This document shows, in pieces, positions 35,618-44,710 of a stretch of 64,000 nt of DNA (position 1 is its first letter; each line of letters starts with the position of its first letter). Origin of the DNA: Klenkia soli (lineage in GTDB: Bacteria > Actinomycetota > Actinomycetes > Mycobacteriales > Geodermatophilaceae); assembly GCF_900103975.1 (NCBI RefSeq), contig NZ_FNIR01000005.1:272071-336070 (forward strand). The letters run 5' to 3'. Under the pieces are notes generated by a model, which was given only the letters and a program-made list of their open reading frames with translations, was not told the origin of the DNA and did no database searches. A program made the translations under genes and the position numbers.

Positions 35618-36895
35618 TCAGGCGATCAGGCCGGCCTCGCGCAGGGAGCGCAGCGACGGCTGCACCCGGTGGGTGGGCCCGACGACCGGCGCGAGCGGGT
35701 CGAGGGTCTTGAGGCCCTCACCGGTGTTGAGCACCACGGTCTCCTGCGCCGGGTCGAGCAGGCCGCGCTCCACGAGCTGCCGGAGCACGGCCGTGGTCAC
35801 CCCGCCGGCGGTCTCGGCGAACACGCCCGTGGTGCGGGCCAGGTCGCGGATGCCGGCCACGATCTCGTCGTCCCCGACCCGGCCGACCGAGCCACCGGTG
35901 CGGCGGATGGCGTCGAGGGCGTAGGGGCCGTCGGCGGGGTTGCCGATGTTCAGCGACTTCGCGATGCCGGTGGGCTTGACCGGCTTGACGACGTCCCAGC
36001 CGTTGTCGAAGGCCGTGGCGATCGGGTCGCAGCCGGCCGACTGGGCGCCGAAGACCTTCCAGGGGGTGTCCGCGACGATGCCGGCGGCCACCAGCTCCTT
36101 CCAGGCCTTGTCGACCTTGGTCAGCAGCGACCCCGACGCCATGGGGATGACCACCTGGGCCGGGATGCGCCAGCCCAGCTGCTCGGCGATCTCGTAGCCG
36201 ACGGTCTTGGAGCCCTCGGCGTAGTAGGGGCGCACGTTCTGGTTGACGAAGGCGGCGTCCTCGAACTCGTCGGTCTCGGCCAGCTCGCTGGTCAGCCGGT
36301 TGACGTCGTCGTAGGAGCCGTCGACGGCGATCAGCGCCTGGCCGTACACCGCCGACTGCACGATCTTGCCCGGCTCGAGGTCGCTGGGCACGAAGACGTA
36401 CGAGGGGATGCCGTTGCGGGCGGCGTGCGCGGCGACCGAGTTGGCCAGGTTGCCGGTGGAGGCGCAGGCGATCTTCGCGTAGCCGAAGCCCTTGGCCGCG
36501 GTGGCGGCCAGGCTGACCACGCGGTCCTTGAAGGAGTGCGTGGGGTTCGCCGAGTCGTCCTTGACCCACAGCGGCGCGGTGAAGCCGAGCTCGTCGCCCA
36601 GCCGCTGCGCGCGGACCAGCGGGGTCATGCCCGGGTCGAGGCTGACCCGGCTGGCGGGGTCCTGGCCGGTGGGCAGCAGCGGGGCGTACCGCCAGATGTT
36701 GTGCGGGCCGGCCTCGATCTGCTCACGGGTGACCGCGCGCATGAGCTCGGGGTCGTAGTCGACCTCGAGCGGGCCGAAGCACTCGGCGCAGGCGTGCTCG
36801 GCGATCAGCCCGAACGTGGCGCCGCAGTTGCGGCACACCAGGCCACGCGCGGGGTTGGCCGGGATGCCGGTGGGGGCGGGTGCGGTCAGGGTCAT
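35618..36895 (-). CDS. thrC: Threonine synthase
   Basis: A 425-residue PLP enzyme that turns O-phosphohomoserine into threonine. The N-terminus has a zinc-ribbon-like set CxxC...CxxC (Cys 21, 24, 36, 39), then HSFKDR with the PLP Lys at 123, ASTGNLANSVAAHAA and the glycine-rich loop. Length and motifs fit the plant-like (class I) threonine synthase. It is monocistronic, apart from hom and thrB, which usually lie together in actinobacteria. A SAM-I riboswitch lies in its leader (36910-37024). ATG at 36895 with GAGGAGG upstream. Confidence 0.95.
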   Translation of the reverse strand: MTLTAPAPTGIPANPARGLVCRNCGATFGLIAEHACAECFGPLEVDYDPELMRAVTREQIEAGPHNIWRYAPLLPTGQDPASRVSLDPGMTPLVRAQRLGDELGFTAPLWVKDDSANPTHSFKDRVVSLAATAAKGFGYAKIACASTGNLANSVAAHAARNGIPSYVFVPSDLEPGKIVQSAVYGQALIAVDGSYDDVNRLTSELAETDEFEDAAFVNQNVRPYYAEGSKTVGYEIAEQLGWRIPAQVVIPMASGSLLTKVDKAWKELVAAGIVADTPWKVFGAQSAGCDPIATAFDNGWDVVKPVKPTGIAKSLNIGNPADGPYALDAIRRTGGSVGRVGDDEIVAGIRDLARTTGVFAETAGGVTTAVLRQLVERGLLDPAQETVVLNTGEGLKTLDPLAPVVGPTHRVQPSLRSLREAGLIA

Positions 36896-36909
36896 GCGAC
36901 GACTACCTC

Positions 36910-37024
36910 CTCATCTTCCCTGCGCCGGGGTCGTCGACCCGCGCAGGACGGATGGGGCACCTGCTGCTCGCGCAGTGGTTGCCGGGGCTTCGTCGGGCCG
37001 TGTCCCTCTGCCCCTCTGGATGAG
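36910..37024 (-). promoter_or_regulatory. SAM-I riboswitch (S box) in thrC leader
   Basis: On the minus strand the leader has CTCATC (P1, 5' side), AGAGGGGCAGAGGGAC, GAAGCCCCGGCAACC, AGGTGCCCCATCC and GATGAG (P1, 3' side), the ordered conserved blocks of the S-box aptamer. P1 closes with six pairs, and its 3' strand touches the GAGGAGG ribosome site (36906-36912). SAM binding could therefore hide the site and lower thrC translation. Confidence 0.85.
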
Positions 37025-37049
37025 TGGAACGCCTGGACCCTACTGCAGG

Positions 37050-37883
37050 ATGGACGCCGTGCCCGCAGCAATCGTCTACACCGACCTCGACGGCACGATG
37101 GTCGGCCCGCGCGGGTCGTTCGTTCACACCGCCGCCGGGGAGCTCACCGACCGGCCCTGGACGGCGCTGCTGGAGCTGCACGCCGCCGGCGTCCCCCTGG
37201 TGCTGGTCTCCGGGCGCACCCACGCGCAGCTGCAGGAGGCCGGGCGTGTCTTCGCCGTCGACGGCCACATCGCGGAGCTGGGCTCCCTGGTCAGCTGGGC
37301 CGGCGGACGGGAGACCCACCTGCTGACCGGTGACCTGCCCGCGGAGTTCGCCGGACGCGGCCCGGTGGAGGTCATGGCCGACCTCGGCGTGGTCGACGCG
37401 CTGCTCGCGGCCCGGCCCGGCCGGCTGGAGTGGCACGCGCCGTGGTCGGCCACGCACACCGGCGACGCGATGCTGCGCGGGCGGGTCGACACCGCCGAGG
37501 TCGACGCCTGGCTGGCCGACCGCGGGTGGGGGTGGCTGACCCTCAAGGACAACGGCCGGGTGCCGCGCACGTCACGGGTGACCCTGGCGGTCGAGGGCGA
37601 CCCGCACGTCTACCACCTGATGCCGCGCGGCATCGGCAAGGGCCACGCCATCGCCTGGGACCTCGCCCGCCGCGGCCTGGACCCCGCCGACGCCGTGGCG
37701 ATCGGCGACTCGGTCAGCGACCTGGAGATGGCCCCCGCCGTCGGGCGGTTGTTCGTCACCGCCAACGGCGCCGCCGTCCCCGGCATGGCCCAGGCGATGG
37801 CCACCCTGCCGAACACGACCGCGACGGACGGCGCGATGGGCCTGGGCTGGGCGCAGGCCGTGCGGGAGTCCCTCAGCTCGTGA
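37050..37883 (+). CDS. HAD-family phosphatase (mannosyl-3-phosphoglycerate phosphatase-like)
   Basis: A 277-residue HAD hydrolase, subfamily IIB. Motif I YTDLDGTMVG (about 9-18, nucleophile Asp), motif II LVSGR, motif III GKGHA with the Lys, and motif IV IGDSVSDLEMA are present. The size and cap type resemble mannosyl-3-phosphoglycerate phosphatases and sucrose-phosphatase-like proteins; the substrate is not certain. The ATG at 37050 is used; the GTG at 37059 after AGGA is an option. Divergent from thrC. Confidence 0.85.
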   Translation: MDAVPAAIVYTDLDGTMVGPRGSFVHTAAGELTDRPWTALLELHAAGVPLVLVSGRTHAQLQEAGRVFAVDGHIAELGSLVSWAGGRETHLLTGDLPAEFAGRGPVEVMADLGVVDALLAARPGRLEWHAPWSATHTGDAMLRGRVDTAEVDAWLADRGWGWLTLKDNGRVPRTSRVTLAVEGDPHVYHLMPRGIGKGHAIAWDLARRGLDPADAVAIGDSVSDLEMAPAVGRLFVTANGAAVPGMAQAMATLPNTTATDGAMGLGWAQAVRESLSS

Positions 37884-38736
37884 CGTCGCGGCGGGCGAAG
37901 TGGCGGAAGGCCAGCGCGGTGAAGACCGCCGCGTAGAGCAGCGACTGGATGACCCCGCGGTACAGGTCGCCGCTGTCGACCGGGGTCTGCAGCAGGTCGG
38001 TCCAGGCGAACTCCTCCGCGGTCGGGAAGTAGTCACGGATGCTGCCCAGCTGCTCGACCTGGTCGAGGATCGCGAAGACGAACATCGTGAACACCGACCC
38101 GCCGACGGCGGCCAGCGGCGCGTCGGTGATCGTGGACAGCCAGAACGCCAGCGTGCCGACGACCAGCAGGTGGACGGCGAGGTAGCCGACGATGCCGGCC
38201 AGCCGCAGCAGCCCGTCGCCCTGGGCGATGCTGATCCCGATCGGGGTGCGGATGTCCCCGAACCCGAAGGCGATCCCGCCGGCGACGAGGGCGACCACGG
38301 TGACGGTGACCAGGGCGGCCACGCTGGTCACCAGCGCGGCCAGCCACTTCTGCCGGAGCAGCCGCATGCGGGGCACCGGGGTGGCCAGCGCGTACCGCAA
38401 CGACCCCCACTGTGCCTCGCTGGCCACCGTGTCGCCGAAGAACAGCGCGTAGACCACCACCAGGAAGAACGAGGTCGTGGCGAACAGCACGAACAGGGTG
38501 AAGTTCAACCCGGACGCCGTCGCGACGTCGACCAGGTTGAGCCGGCTGTTGGCCTGCGCGTCCTCCGAGGCACCCAGCTGCAGGGCCGCGATGAGCACCA
38601 GCGGCAGCGCGACCATCAGCGCGAAGACGCCGATCGTGCGCCGCCGCTTGAACTGCCGGCGCAGCTCCACCGACAGCCGGAGCGTGCGCTCGGGCCGGTA
38701 CCCGGCGACCGCGCCGGTCGACTGCACCGTGCTCAT
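37873..38736 (-). CDS. ABC-2 type permease
   Basis: A 287-residue membrane protein with an N-terminal cytoplasmic part and about six helices (first at 36-55, then 77-100, 124-150, 175-200, 205-225 and 260-278). It matches ABC-2 permeases. The ATG at 38736 overlaps the stop of the hydrolase-ATPase fusion gene, so the two form one transporter. Its 3' end overlaps the convergent phosphatase gene by 11 bases. Confidence 0.87.
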   Translation of the reverse strand: MSTVQSTGAVAGYRPERTLRLSVELRRQFKRRRTIGVFALMVALPLVLIAALQLGASEDAQANSRLNLVDVATASGLNFTLFVLFATTSFFLVVVYALFFGDTVASEAQWGSLRYALATPVPRMRLLRQKWLAALVTSVAALVTVTVVALVAGGIAFGFGDIRTPIGISIAQGDGLLRLAGIVGYLAVHLLVVGTLAFWLSTITDAPLAAVGGSVFTMFVFAILDQVEQLGSIRDYFPTAEEFAWTDLLQTPVDSGDLYRGVIQSLLYAAVFTALAFRHFARRDVTS

Positions 38737-41603
38737 GACTCCCCCACCAGCGACAGGAACGCGTCCTCGAGCCGACGACGCGGGCTGATCTGGTCGACGC
38801 CGACACCGGCCTCGACCAGCGCCGCGACGGCCTCCGCCCGGGACAGGTCACCCAGCTCGACCACCAGGCCCTCGTCGGCCCGCTCGACGGTCGCACCGAG
38901 GCCGGTGAGCACCTCGGCGGCGCGCTCGGGGTCGCCCTGGACGACCAGCAGCACCGCTCCCCCGGTGCCGATGATCTCCTCGACCGTGCCCTCGGCGACC
39001 TTCTGGCCCTTGGCCATCACGACCACGTGCGAGCAGGTCTGCTCGATCTCGGCCAGCAGGTGGCTGGAGACGATGACCGTGCGGCCGGTGGCCGCGTAGT
39101 CGTGCAGCACCTGCCGCATCGCGTGGATCTGCGGCGGGTCCAGCCCGTTGGTCGGCTCGTCGAGCACCAGGAGGTCGGGCAGCCCGAGCATGGCCTGGGC
39201 GATCGCCACCCGCTGCCGCATGCCCTGGGAGTAGGAGCGCACCCGCTTGTCCAGCGCCGTCCCGAGGCCGGCGATCTCGACCGCCTCGTCGAGGTGGGCG
39301 TCCTCGAGGGGCCGCCCCGTGGCCGCCCAGTACAGCTCGAGGTTGTCCCGGCCGGACAGGTGCGGCTGCAGGCCGGTGCCCTCGACGAAGGACCCCAGCC
39401 GGGACAGCACCGGGGCGCCCGCGGTGGCCGGGTGGCCGAAGACCGAGATGGTGCCCTCGCTCGGCCGGATCAGGCCCATCAGCATGCGCAGCGAGGTGGT
39501 CTTGCCCGCGCCGTTGGGGCCCAGCAGCCCGAGCACCTGGCCGCGCCGGACCTCGAAGGACAGGTCGCGGACGGCGGTGAAGCCGTCCTTGTAGCTCTTG
39601 GTGACACCGGTGAACCGCAGCGGTACGTCCTCGCCGTCGGGCTCGACGACCGACAGCTGCCGTCGACGCCGGGCGCCCCAGAGCTTCGCGACGACCACCC
39701 CGGCCACGCCGAGGGCGGCCAGCACCCCCAGCAGCACCCACCAGCGGGTCGCCCCGGAGGTGCTGGTGACCGTGCCGTCGACGTCCGGCGCGGCCAGCAC
39801 GGCGCCGTCGGCCAGGCCCACGGCGTAGACGCCGGACTCGGCCGGGGCGGCGAAGGCCTGGTCGGTGGAGGAGACCAGCACCCGCATCGTGTGGCCGGTC
39901 TCGAACCGGTGCACGATGCCGGGCAGCGTGACCTCGACCTCGGTGGGCGCGGTCGGGTCGGTCGACAGCCCGGTCAGCGCCAACGGCGCCACGAGCCCCG
40001 AGGGCAGGGTCTGGCTGCCGTCGGCCGAGACGTCGTAGAGCTTGGCGAACAGCGTCGCGGTCCCGGTCGGCGAGGAGACCGCGAGGGTGACCGTCGAGGC
40101 ACCCACCACGTCGACCGCGTCGGTCAGGGGCTCGGAGTCGAAGGCCGCGAACTGGCCCGGGATCTCGACCGTCGTCCCGCCCAGGGCGGCGGTGACCGCG
40201 CCGAGGCCGGGCACCGTCGTGATGGCCGCCGGGTTGCCGCCCGGTGGTGTGACGACCGGGAAGGTCGTACCCGACAGCGGGACGTCGGTCCGCTGCACCT
40301 CGTCACCGGCCAGGCCCGGGTAGTCGGTGGCCGTCTCGGTGCGGCTGCCGCCCTGCACGCTGCCGACCGCCGCCCCCACACCGGTGGGCACCGGGAAGGT
40401 GAAGCCCGTGCCGGGGTCGGTGCCGTCGCCGCGGAGGTGGAAGTCGAACCAGCCGGCGACCAGGTCGCGGAGGTCGGCGGTGTCGCCCTCGGAGGCGCTG
40501 GCGTCGTGGCCGCCGTCGTACCAGACGACCTTCACCGGGGTGCCGTTCGCCGCGATGCCGCGGGCGTTGGCGTCGGCCTGGCCGAGCCCGAAGAGGGAGT
40601 CCTGGGTGCCCTGCACGAGCAGCGTGGGCGCGGTGATCCGGTCGAGCACGCCGGCCGGCGAGGAGCGGTCGAGCACGGCGGCGATGTCCGGGGTGAGCGT
40701 GCCGCTGGCGGCCGCGACCTGGTAGGCCGCGCAGATGTCGGCCCGGAACCGGCCGCAGGTCAACGCCTGCTCGACCGCGGCGGAGTCCAGGGTCGAGGGG
40801 TCGACGTCGGGGACGCCCGCGCCGCCGCCGGTGGTCGCGCCGCCGGTGAGCGAGGCGAGCAGGCCGTCGCCGGTCGGCACCGACCCGGCCCCGAAGAACA
40901 GCCCCGACCACAGCCGCTTGAACACCCCGCTGTCGCCGGTGGAGGGGGTGACCGCCGGCGTGGCGCCGTCGACCGCGCCGGCCTGCGACGGGAAGAGCGC
41001 GGTGGTCAGGGAGTTCCAGGTGATCTGGGGGGCGATGGCGTCGACCCGGTCGTCGTAGGCCGCCCCGAGCAGCGAGAGGGCCCCGCCGTAGCTGGCACCC
41101 GCCACGCCCACCCGGGGGTCGCCGGGGGCGTCGAGCTGGACGTCGTCGCGCTGCGCCAGGAGGTCGAGCATCGTGGACAGGTCGGCGACCTCGTAGCGGG
41201 GGTCGTCCAGGCCGATCTGCCCGGTGCTCGAGCCGAAGCCGCGGGCCGAGTAGGTCAGCACCACGTAGCCCCGGCCGGCGAGGTCGCGGGCGTCGTCGGC
41301 CACCGACTGCTTGCTCCCGCCGAAGCCGTGCGCCAGCACCACCGCGGGGGCCGGGTCGTCGCCCGTGGCCGAGGCCGGCACGTACACGGTGGTGTCGAGC
41401 TCGACGGCGTCCTCACCGCTCCCCGAGGGCACCGTGGCGTCCTCGGTGGTGACGTCCTCGGCGGCCCGAGCCGGGCTGGCCGAGGGGACGGCGAGCGGCA
41501 CCGCCAGCAGGGCGGCGCTGAGCAGGGCGGTGGTGAGGGCAGCGAGCGCCGCGCGGGCGCCGGAGCGCGGGCGGTGACGCACGAGCCCGGCGGTGGGGCG
41601 CAC
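38733..41603 (-). CDS. Secreted alpha/beta hydrolase fused to ABC ATPase
   Basis: A 956-residue fusion. Residues 1-47 look like a signal peptide (ending ARA-AED). A CocE/X-Pro-dipeptidyl-peptidase-like hydrolase follows, with AHGFGGSK (oxyanion region, about 91-98), nucleophile Ser171 in GASYGG, a later QGTQDS (Asp) and GGHD (His), then a beta-sandwich domain (about 460-600). One membrane helix (about 615-635) leads to a cytoplasmic ABC ATPase (about 650-956) with GPNGAGKTT, SYSQGMRQR and LLVLDEPTNGLD. The hydrolase lies outside and the ATPase inside. With the ABC-2 permease it may move a compound while acting on it. The GTG at 41603 is chosen as the best signal-peptide start; GTG at 41582 is possible. 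Confidence 0.85.
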   Translation of the reverse strand: MRPTAGLVRHRPRSGARAALAALTTALLSAALLAVPLAVPSASPARAAEDVTTEDATVPSGSGEDAVELDTTVYVPASATGDDPAPAVVLAHGFGGSKQSVADDARDLAGRGYVVLTYSARGFGSSTGQIGLDDPRYEVADLSTMLDLLAQRDDVQLDAPGDPRVGVAGASYGGALSLLGAAYDDRVDAIAPQITWNSLTTALFPSQAGAVDGATPAVTPSTGDSGVFKRLWSGLFFGAGSVPTGDGLLASLTGGATTGGGAGVPDVDPSTLDSAAVEQALTCGRFRADICAAYQVAAASGTLTPDIAAVLDRSSPAGVLDRITAPTLLVQGTQDSLFGLGQADANARGIAANGTPVKVVWYDGGHDASASEGDTADLRDLVAGWFDFHLRGDGTDPGTGFTFPVPTGVGAAVGSVQGGSRTETATDYPGLAGDEVQRTDVPLSGTTFPVVTPPGGNPAAITTVPGLGAVTAALGGTTVEIPGQFAAFDSEPLTDAVDVVGASTVTLAVSSPTGTATLFAKLYDVSADGSQTLPSGLVAPLALTGLSTDPTAPTEVEVTLPGIVHRFETGHTMRVLVSSTDQAFAAPAESGVYAVGLADGAVLAAPDVDGTVTSTSGATRWWVLLGVLAALGVAGVVVAKLWGARRRRQLSVVEPDGEDVPLRFTGVTKSYKDGFTAVRDLSFEVRRGQVLGLLGPNGAGKTTSLRMLMGLIRPSEGTISVFGHPATAGAPVLSRLGSFVEGTGLQPHLSGRDNLELYWAATGRPLEDAHLDEAVEIAGLGTALDKRVRSYSQGMRQRVAIAQAMLGLPDLLVLDEPTNGLDPPQIHAMRQVLHDYAATGRTVIVSSHLLAEIEQTCSHVVVMAKGQKVAEGTVEEIIGTGGAVLLVVQGDPERAAEVLTGLGATVERADEGLVVELGDLSRAEAVAALVEAGVGVDQISPRRRLEDAFLSLVGES

Positions 41604-41680
41604 GGCAGCTGAACGGACGGCGGACGGGCTGTGTTCCGCCGGCGCGCAACCTGTGCGCGAGCTGTGCCGGACGGGCCGGG

Positions 41681-43279
41681 TCAGGGCTGCCAGTTGCCGG
41701 TGGCGACGACGACGATGCCGGGGTCGGGCTCGCCGGCGACGTCGAAGAACCGCTCGGAGGGACCGCCGAGGATGTCGGGGAACTGCGCCTGCAGGGTGGC
41801 CGCGGCTGCCTGCTGCTGGACGTCGCCGGCGGTGTAGAAGACGGTGGTCACGGCGACGTCGCCGGTCGTGTAGGAGTCCTCGCCCCGGATCTCCCAGCCG
41901 CCTGCGGACAGCGCCGCGCCGATGGCCCCGGCCAGTCCGTTCACGGTGGTCGCGTTCAGCACCGTGACCGGCGCGAAGACCGGGCCGGTCGGCACGGCGG
42001 ACGTCGGGGCCGGCGCCGAGGTGGCCGGCGCCTGGCTGCTGGAGGCCGGCGCGGCGGACGAGGTGGTGGCCGGCGCGCTGCTGGCCGACTCCTCGGTGCC
42101 GGGGCGCTGGAAGGACCACACCCCCAGCAGCACCAGGGCGATGACCACGGCCGCCACCAACCCGAGCACGAGGCCCCGGGATCCGCGCCGGCCCTCGTCG
42201 GGCAGCGGCGGGATGGGGGTGATGCCCTGCCGGCGTTCCTCGCGGCGCCGCACGACGTCGACCGCCTGCCGCTCGGCCCGGCTGGCGGCCCGGCCGCCGA
42301 TGACCCCGGTCTCGCCGCTGCCCGGCTCGGTCGAGCGCTCGGGTGACCGCCGGCCCGCGGGGGCCGCCGCTCCTGGGCTGGTACCCGGGCCGGCCGTGGG
42401 ACCCGGTGCGGGCGCGGCCGCCGGACCGGGCGGGGGCAGGCTGGGGAGCGGGGGCCGCTCGGGCACCGAGTGCGTGCGCGCACCGCGCCGGTCCCCCGTG
42501 GCGGGGACGCCCTCGGGGCGGTCGGCGGATCGGCGCTCGGGGCCGGTCCAGGGAGCCGGCTCGGGCGCGGTCTCGCGGGCGGTCTCGGTGCCCGGCGGCG
42601 GCGTCGGCGGGCCCAGCGAGGTCGCCCAGGCCGGCAGGCTGGAGGTCTCGGGCGCCCGGGCGGCCGGTGGGCGGCTGCCCGGCAGGGGGTCCACCGACGT
42701 GCGCGGGCCCTCGCCCCCGGCTGCCGGTGCCTGCTCGGCGGGGGGCGGCACCGGGGTGGGCAGGCCCCGCGTCGGCGGGGGCGGCGTGGGCTGTGCGCGG
42801 GTGGCCCGGTCGGCAGGGGGCGGGGGCGTACCGGGGCCGCGCACCGGCGGGGGTGCCCCGGGGCCGCGCGCGGGCGGCGGGGGCGGCGGGGTGGCCGGCC
42901 CACGGCTGACCGGCGGTGCGGTGTCCCGCGCCGGCGCCGCCCGCCGGGGGCCATCCGTCCGGGAGGCATCAGACCGGGGGATGTCAGACCGGGGGACGTC
43001 GGGCCGCGGGGCGGGAGCGGCCGGGATGCCGGTGACGTAGGTGCGCGGGCCGGCCTGGGCCGGTGGCCGGGAACCGGCGGGCTGGTCGGCACCGGGAGCC
43101 CCCGGGCCACGCCCGGACATGGGGTCCTCGCCCCGCGGCAGCTGGCCGTCGCGGCGGCGTTCGGCCCGGGTGCGCCGGCCCAGCGTCGTCAGCTCGTCGT
43201 CGTCGGGCCAGGCGCCGGTCGTGGGCTGCTCGTCGGGAGCCGAGGGCGGCTCACCGTCCGGTACTCCATGCCTCCCCAC
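41681..43279 (-). CDS. LytR_C domain membrane protein with proline-rich N-terminus
   Basis: A 532-residue protein. Residues 1-345 are hydrophilic and rich in Pro, Gly, Ala and Arg, probably disordered and cytoplasmic. A single helix (about 367-388) is followed by a Ser/Ala/Thr/Pro linker and a C-terminal LytR_C-like domain (about 435-532) with VTVLNATTVNGLA, outside the cell. LytR_C domains occur in cell-wall-related proteins. The long Pro-rich region will be poorly aligned among homologues. The start at 43279 is eight bases after TAGGCT, fitting a leaderless mRNA. Confidence 0.8.
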   Translation of the reverse strand: MGRHGVPDGEPPSAPDEQPTTGAWPDDDELTTLGRRTRAERRRDGQLPRGEDPMSGRGPGAPGADQPAGSRPPAQAGPRTYVTGIPAAPAPRPDVPRSDIPRSDASRTDGPRRAAPARDTAPPVSRGPATPPPPPPARGPGAPPPVRGPGTPPPPADRATRAQPTPPPPTRGLPTPVPPPAEQAPAAGGEGPRTSVDPLPGSRPPAARAPETSSLPAWATSLGPPTPPPGTETARETAPEPAPWTGPERRSADRPEGVPATGDRRGARTHSVPERPPLPSLPPPGPAAAPAPGPTAGPGTSPGAAAPAGRRSPERSTEPGSGETGVIGGRAASRAERQAVDVVRRREERRQGITPIPPLPDEGRRGSRGLVLGLVAAVVIALVLLGVWSFQRPGTEESASSAPATTSSAAPASSSQAPATSAPAPTSAVPTGPVFAPVTVLNATTVNGLAGAIGAALSAGGWEIRGEDSYTTGDVAVTTVFYTAGDVQQQAAAATLQAQFPDILGGPSERFFDVAGEPDPGIVVVATGNWQP

Positions 43280-43287
43280 GGTGATCG

Positions 43288-43293
43288 AGCCTA
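43288..43293 (-). promoter_or_regulatory. -10 box of a likely leaderless promoter
   Basis: TAGGCT on the minus strand, eight bases before the GTG at 43279. Confidence 0.45.
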
Positions 43294-43300
43294 GTGGGCG

Positions 43301-43657
43301 TCAGAGGTCGACGCCCAGGGTCCTGGCCGAGCGCTGCCGCTGCCGGGTCGCACGCATGCGGCGCAGCCGCCGGACCAGCAGCGGGTCGACGACCAGCGCC
43401 TCGGGGCGGTCGATGACGCTGTTCAGGACCTGGTAGTACCGGGTCGCCGAGAGCCCGAACTGCTCCTTGATCGCCGCCTCCTTGGCGCCGGCGTAGCGCC
43501 ACCACTGCCGCTCGAAGGCCAGCACGTCGCGTTCACGGCGCGGCAGCCCCGAGGGGTCGGCGTCGCCCTGCGGCGTGGTCTCGACCGGCCCCCCGGGACG
43601 GGGGGCCGGCTCGACGGACCCGTCGGGGCGGGGGGCGTGGGCGGCGTCGCTGCTCAT
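43301..43657 (-). CDS. DUF3263 protein
   Basis: A 118-residue protein. The first 45 residues are Pro/Asp-rich; the rest has ERDVLAFERQWWRYAGAKEAAIKEQFGLSATRYYQVLN (in part), a helix-turn-helix-like core typical of DUF3263, found across actinobacteria. It may bind DNA. The ATG at 43657 follows GGAAGG at moderate distance. The next gene downstream on the same strand begins 22 bases after its stop, with its own promoter. Confidence 0.85.
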   Translation of the reverse strand: MSSDAAHAPRPDGSVEPAPRPGGPVETTPQGDADPSGLPRRERDVLAFERQWWRYAGAKEAAIKEQFGLSATRYYQVLNSVIDRPEALVVDPLLVRRLRRMRATRQRQRSARTLGVDL

Positions 43658-43700
43658 CGGGGGACGACCTTCCAGGTGGCGGGCGGGACGGGGGCGGCGT

Positions 43701-44615
43701 TCACAGGCCGGCCGGCGCGGGTTCGGGGAGGGCACGGCGGCTGGACCGGGTGGCCCGCAGGCTGTCGACGGTGAAGATCGCCAACGCGACCCAGACCACC
43801 ACGAACCCGGCCAACCGGGCCGGCGGCATGGGTTCGCCGTTGACGAAGACGCCGATGGCCAGCTGCATCAGCGGGGTGACGTACTGCAGCAGCCCGACGG
43901 TGGACAGCGGGATGCGCCGCGTGGAAGCGGCGAACAGCAGCAGCGGGACGGCGGTGGCGATGCCCGAGCTGGCCAGCAGCAGGACGTGGCCGGCACCGGC
44001 CTCGCCCAGCGACCCGCCACCACGGGCCTGCAGCACGACGAGCACGACCAGCGCGGGGCCGACCAGCAGCAGGGTCTCGAGGAACAACCCCGGGGCGGCG
44101 TCGACGCGGACCAGCTTCTTCAGCAGCCCGTAGGTGGCGAAGGTGCCGGCCAGCAGGATCGCGATCCACGGCGGGCGGCCGTACTCGACGGTGAGGATGG
44201 CCACCGCGACCGCCGCGGTGCCGACGGCGACCCACTGCAGCCGCCGCAGCCGCTCGCCCAGGAAGCAGACCCCCAGCAGCACGCTGACCAGCGGGTTGAT
44301 GAAGTAGCCCAGCGAGGTCTCGACGACGTGGCCGGCGTTGACCGCGATGACGAAGGTCAGCCAGTTGCCGGTGATCAGCACCGCGGCACCGGCCAGGATC
44401 AGCAGGGTGCGGCGATCGGCGGCCGCGCGGCGCACCGCCGCCCAGCCGCGCAGCACCGTGAGCAGCAGCGCGACGAACAGCAGCGACCACACGATGCGGT
44501 GCGCGACGATCTCGACCCCGCCGGCCGGCTCGAGCAGCGGGAAGTACAACGGGAACAGCCCCCACAGCCCGTAGGCCGCCAGGCCCGTGAGGACCCCGGT
44601 GCGCCGCTCGCTCAT
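43701..44615 (-). CDS. rarD: EamA/RarD family transporter
   Basis: A 304-residue membrane protein with ten helices, in two EamA repeats. AAYGLWGLFPLYFPLL at the start, AHRIVWSLLF and LNWL-like TGNWLTFVIAV are strong RarD signatures (chloramphenicol-sensitive protein family). Function is not established; it is a drug/metabolite transporter relative. The ATG at 44615 is seven bases after TAGTGT (minus strand 44628-44623), a likely leaderless start, and it is divergent from the antiporter gene. Confidence 0.88.
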   Translation of the reverse strand: MSERRTGVLTGLAAYGLWGLFPLYFPLLEPAGGVEIVAHRIVWSLLFVALLLTVLRGWAAVRRAAADRRTLLILAGAAVLITGNWLTFVIAVNAGHVVETSLGYFINPLVSVLLGVCFLGERLRRLQWVAVGTAAVAVAILTVEYGRPPWIAILLAGTFATYGLLKKLVRVDAAPGLFLETLLLVGPALVVLVVLQARGGGSLGEAGAGHVLLLASSGIATAVPLLLFAASTRRIPLSTVGLLQYVTPLMQLAIGVFVNGEPMPPARLAGFVVVWVALAIFTVDSLRATRSSRRALPEPAPAGL

Positions 44616-44622
44616 GACCCGA

Positions 44623-44628
44623 ACACTA
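44623..44628 (-). promoter_or_regulatory. -10 box of a likely leaderless promoter
   Basis: TAGTGT on the minus strand, seven bases before the ATG at 44615. Confidence 0.5.
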
Positions 44629-44710
44629 GGTCGGGGGTCCGACAGTCCCCGGGCGGACCGACCCGGGCATGGTGGGACCGCACACCGGCTCGACGAGAGG
44701 ACCCCACCGC

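Noticed and set aside
39027..41612. Very long open frame on the plus strand (over 850 codons)
   Set aside because: It is antisense to the hydrolase-ATPase fusion, has no family motifs and is rich in Arg, Gly and Pro; such shadow frames are usual in very GC-rich DNA.
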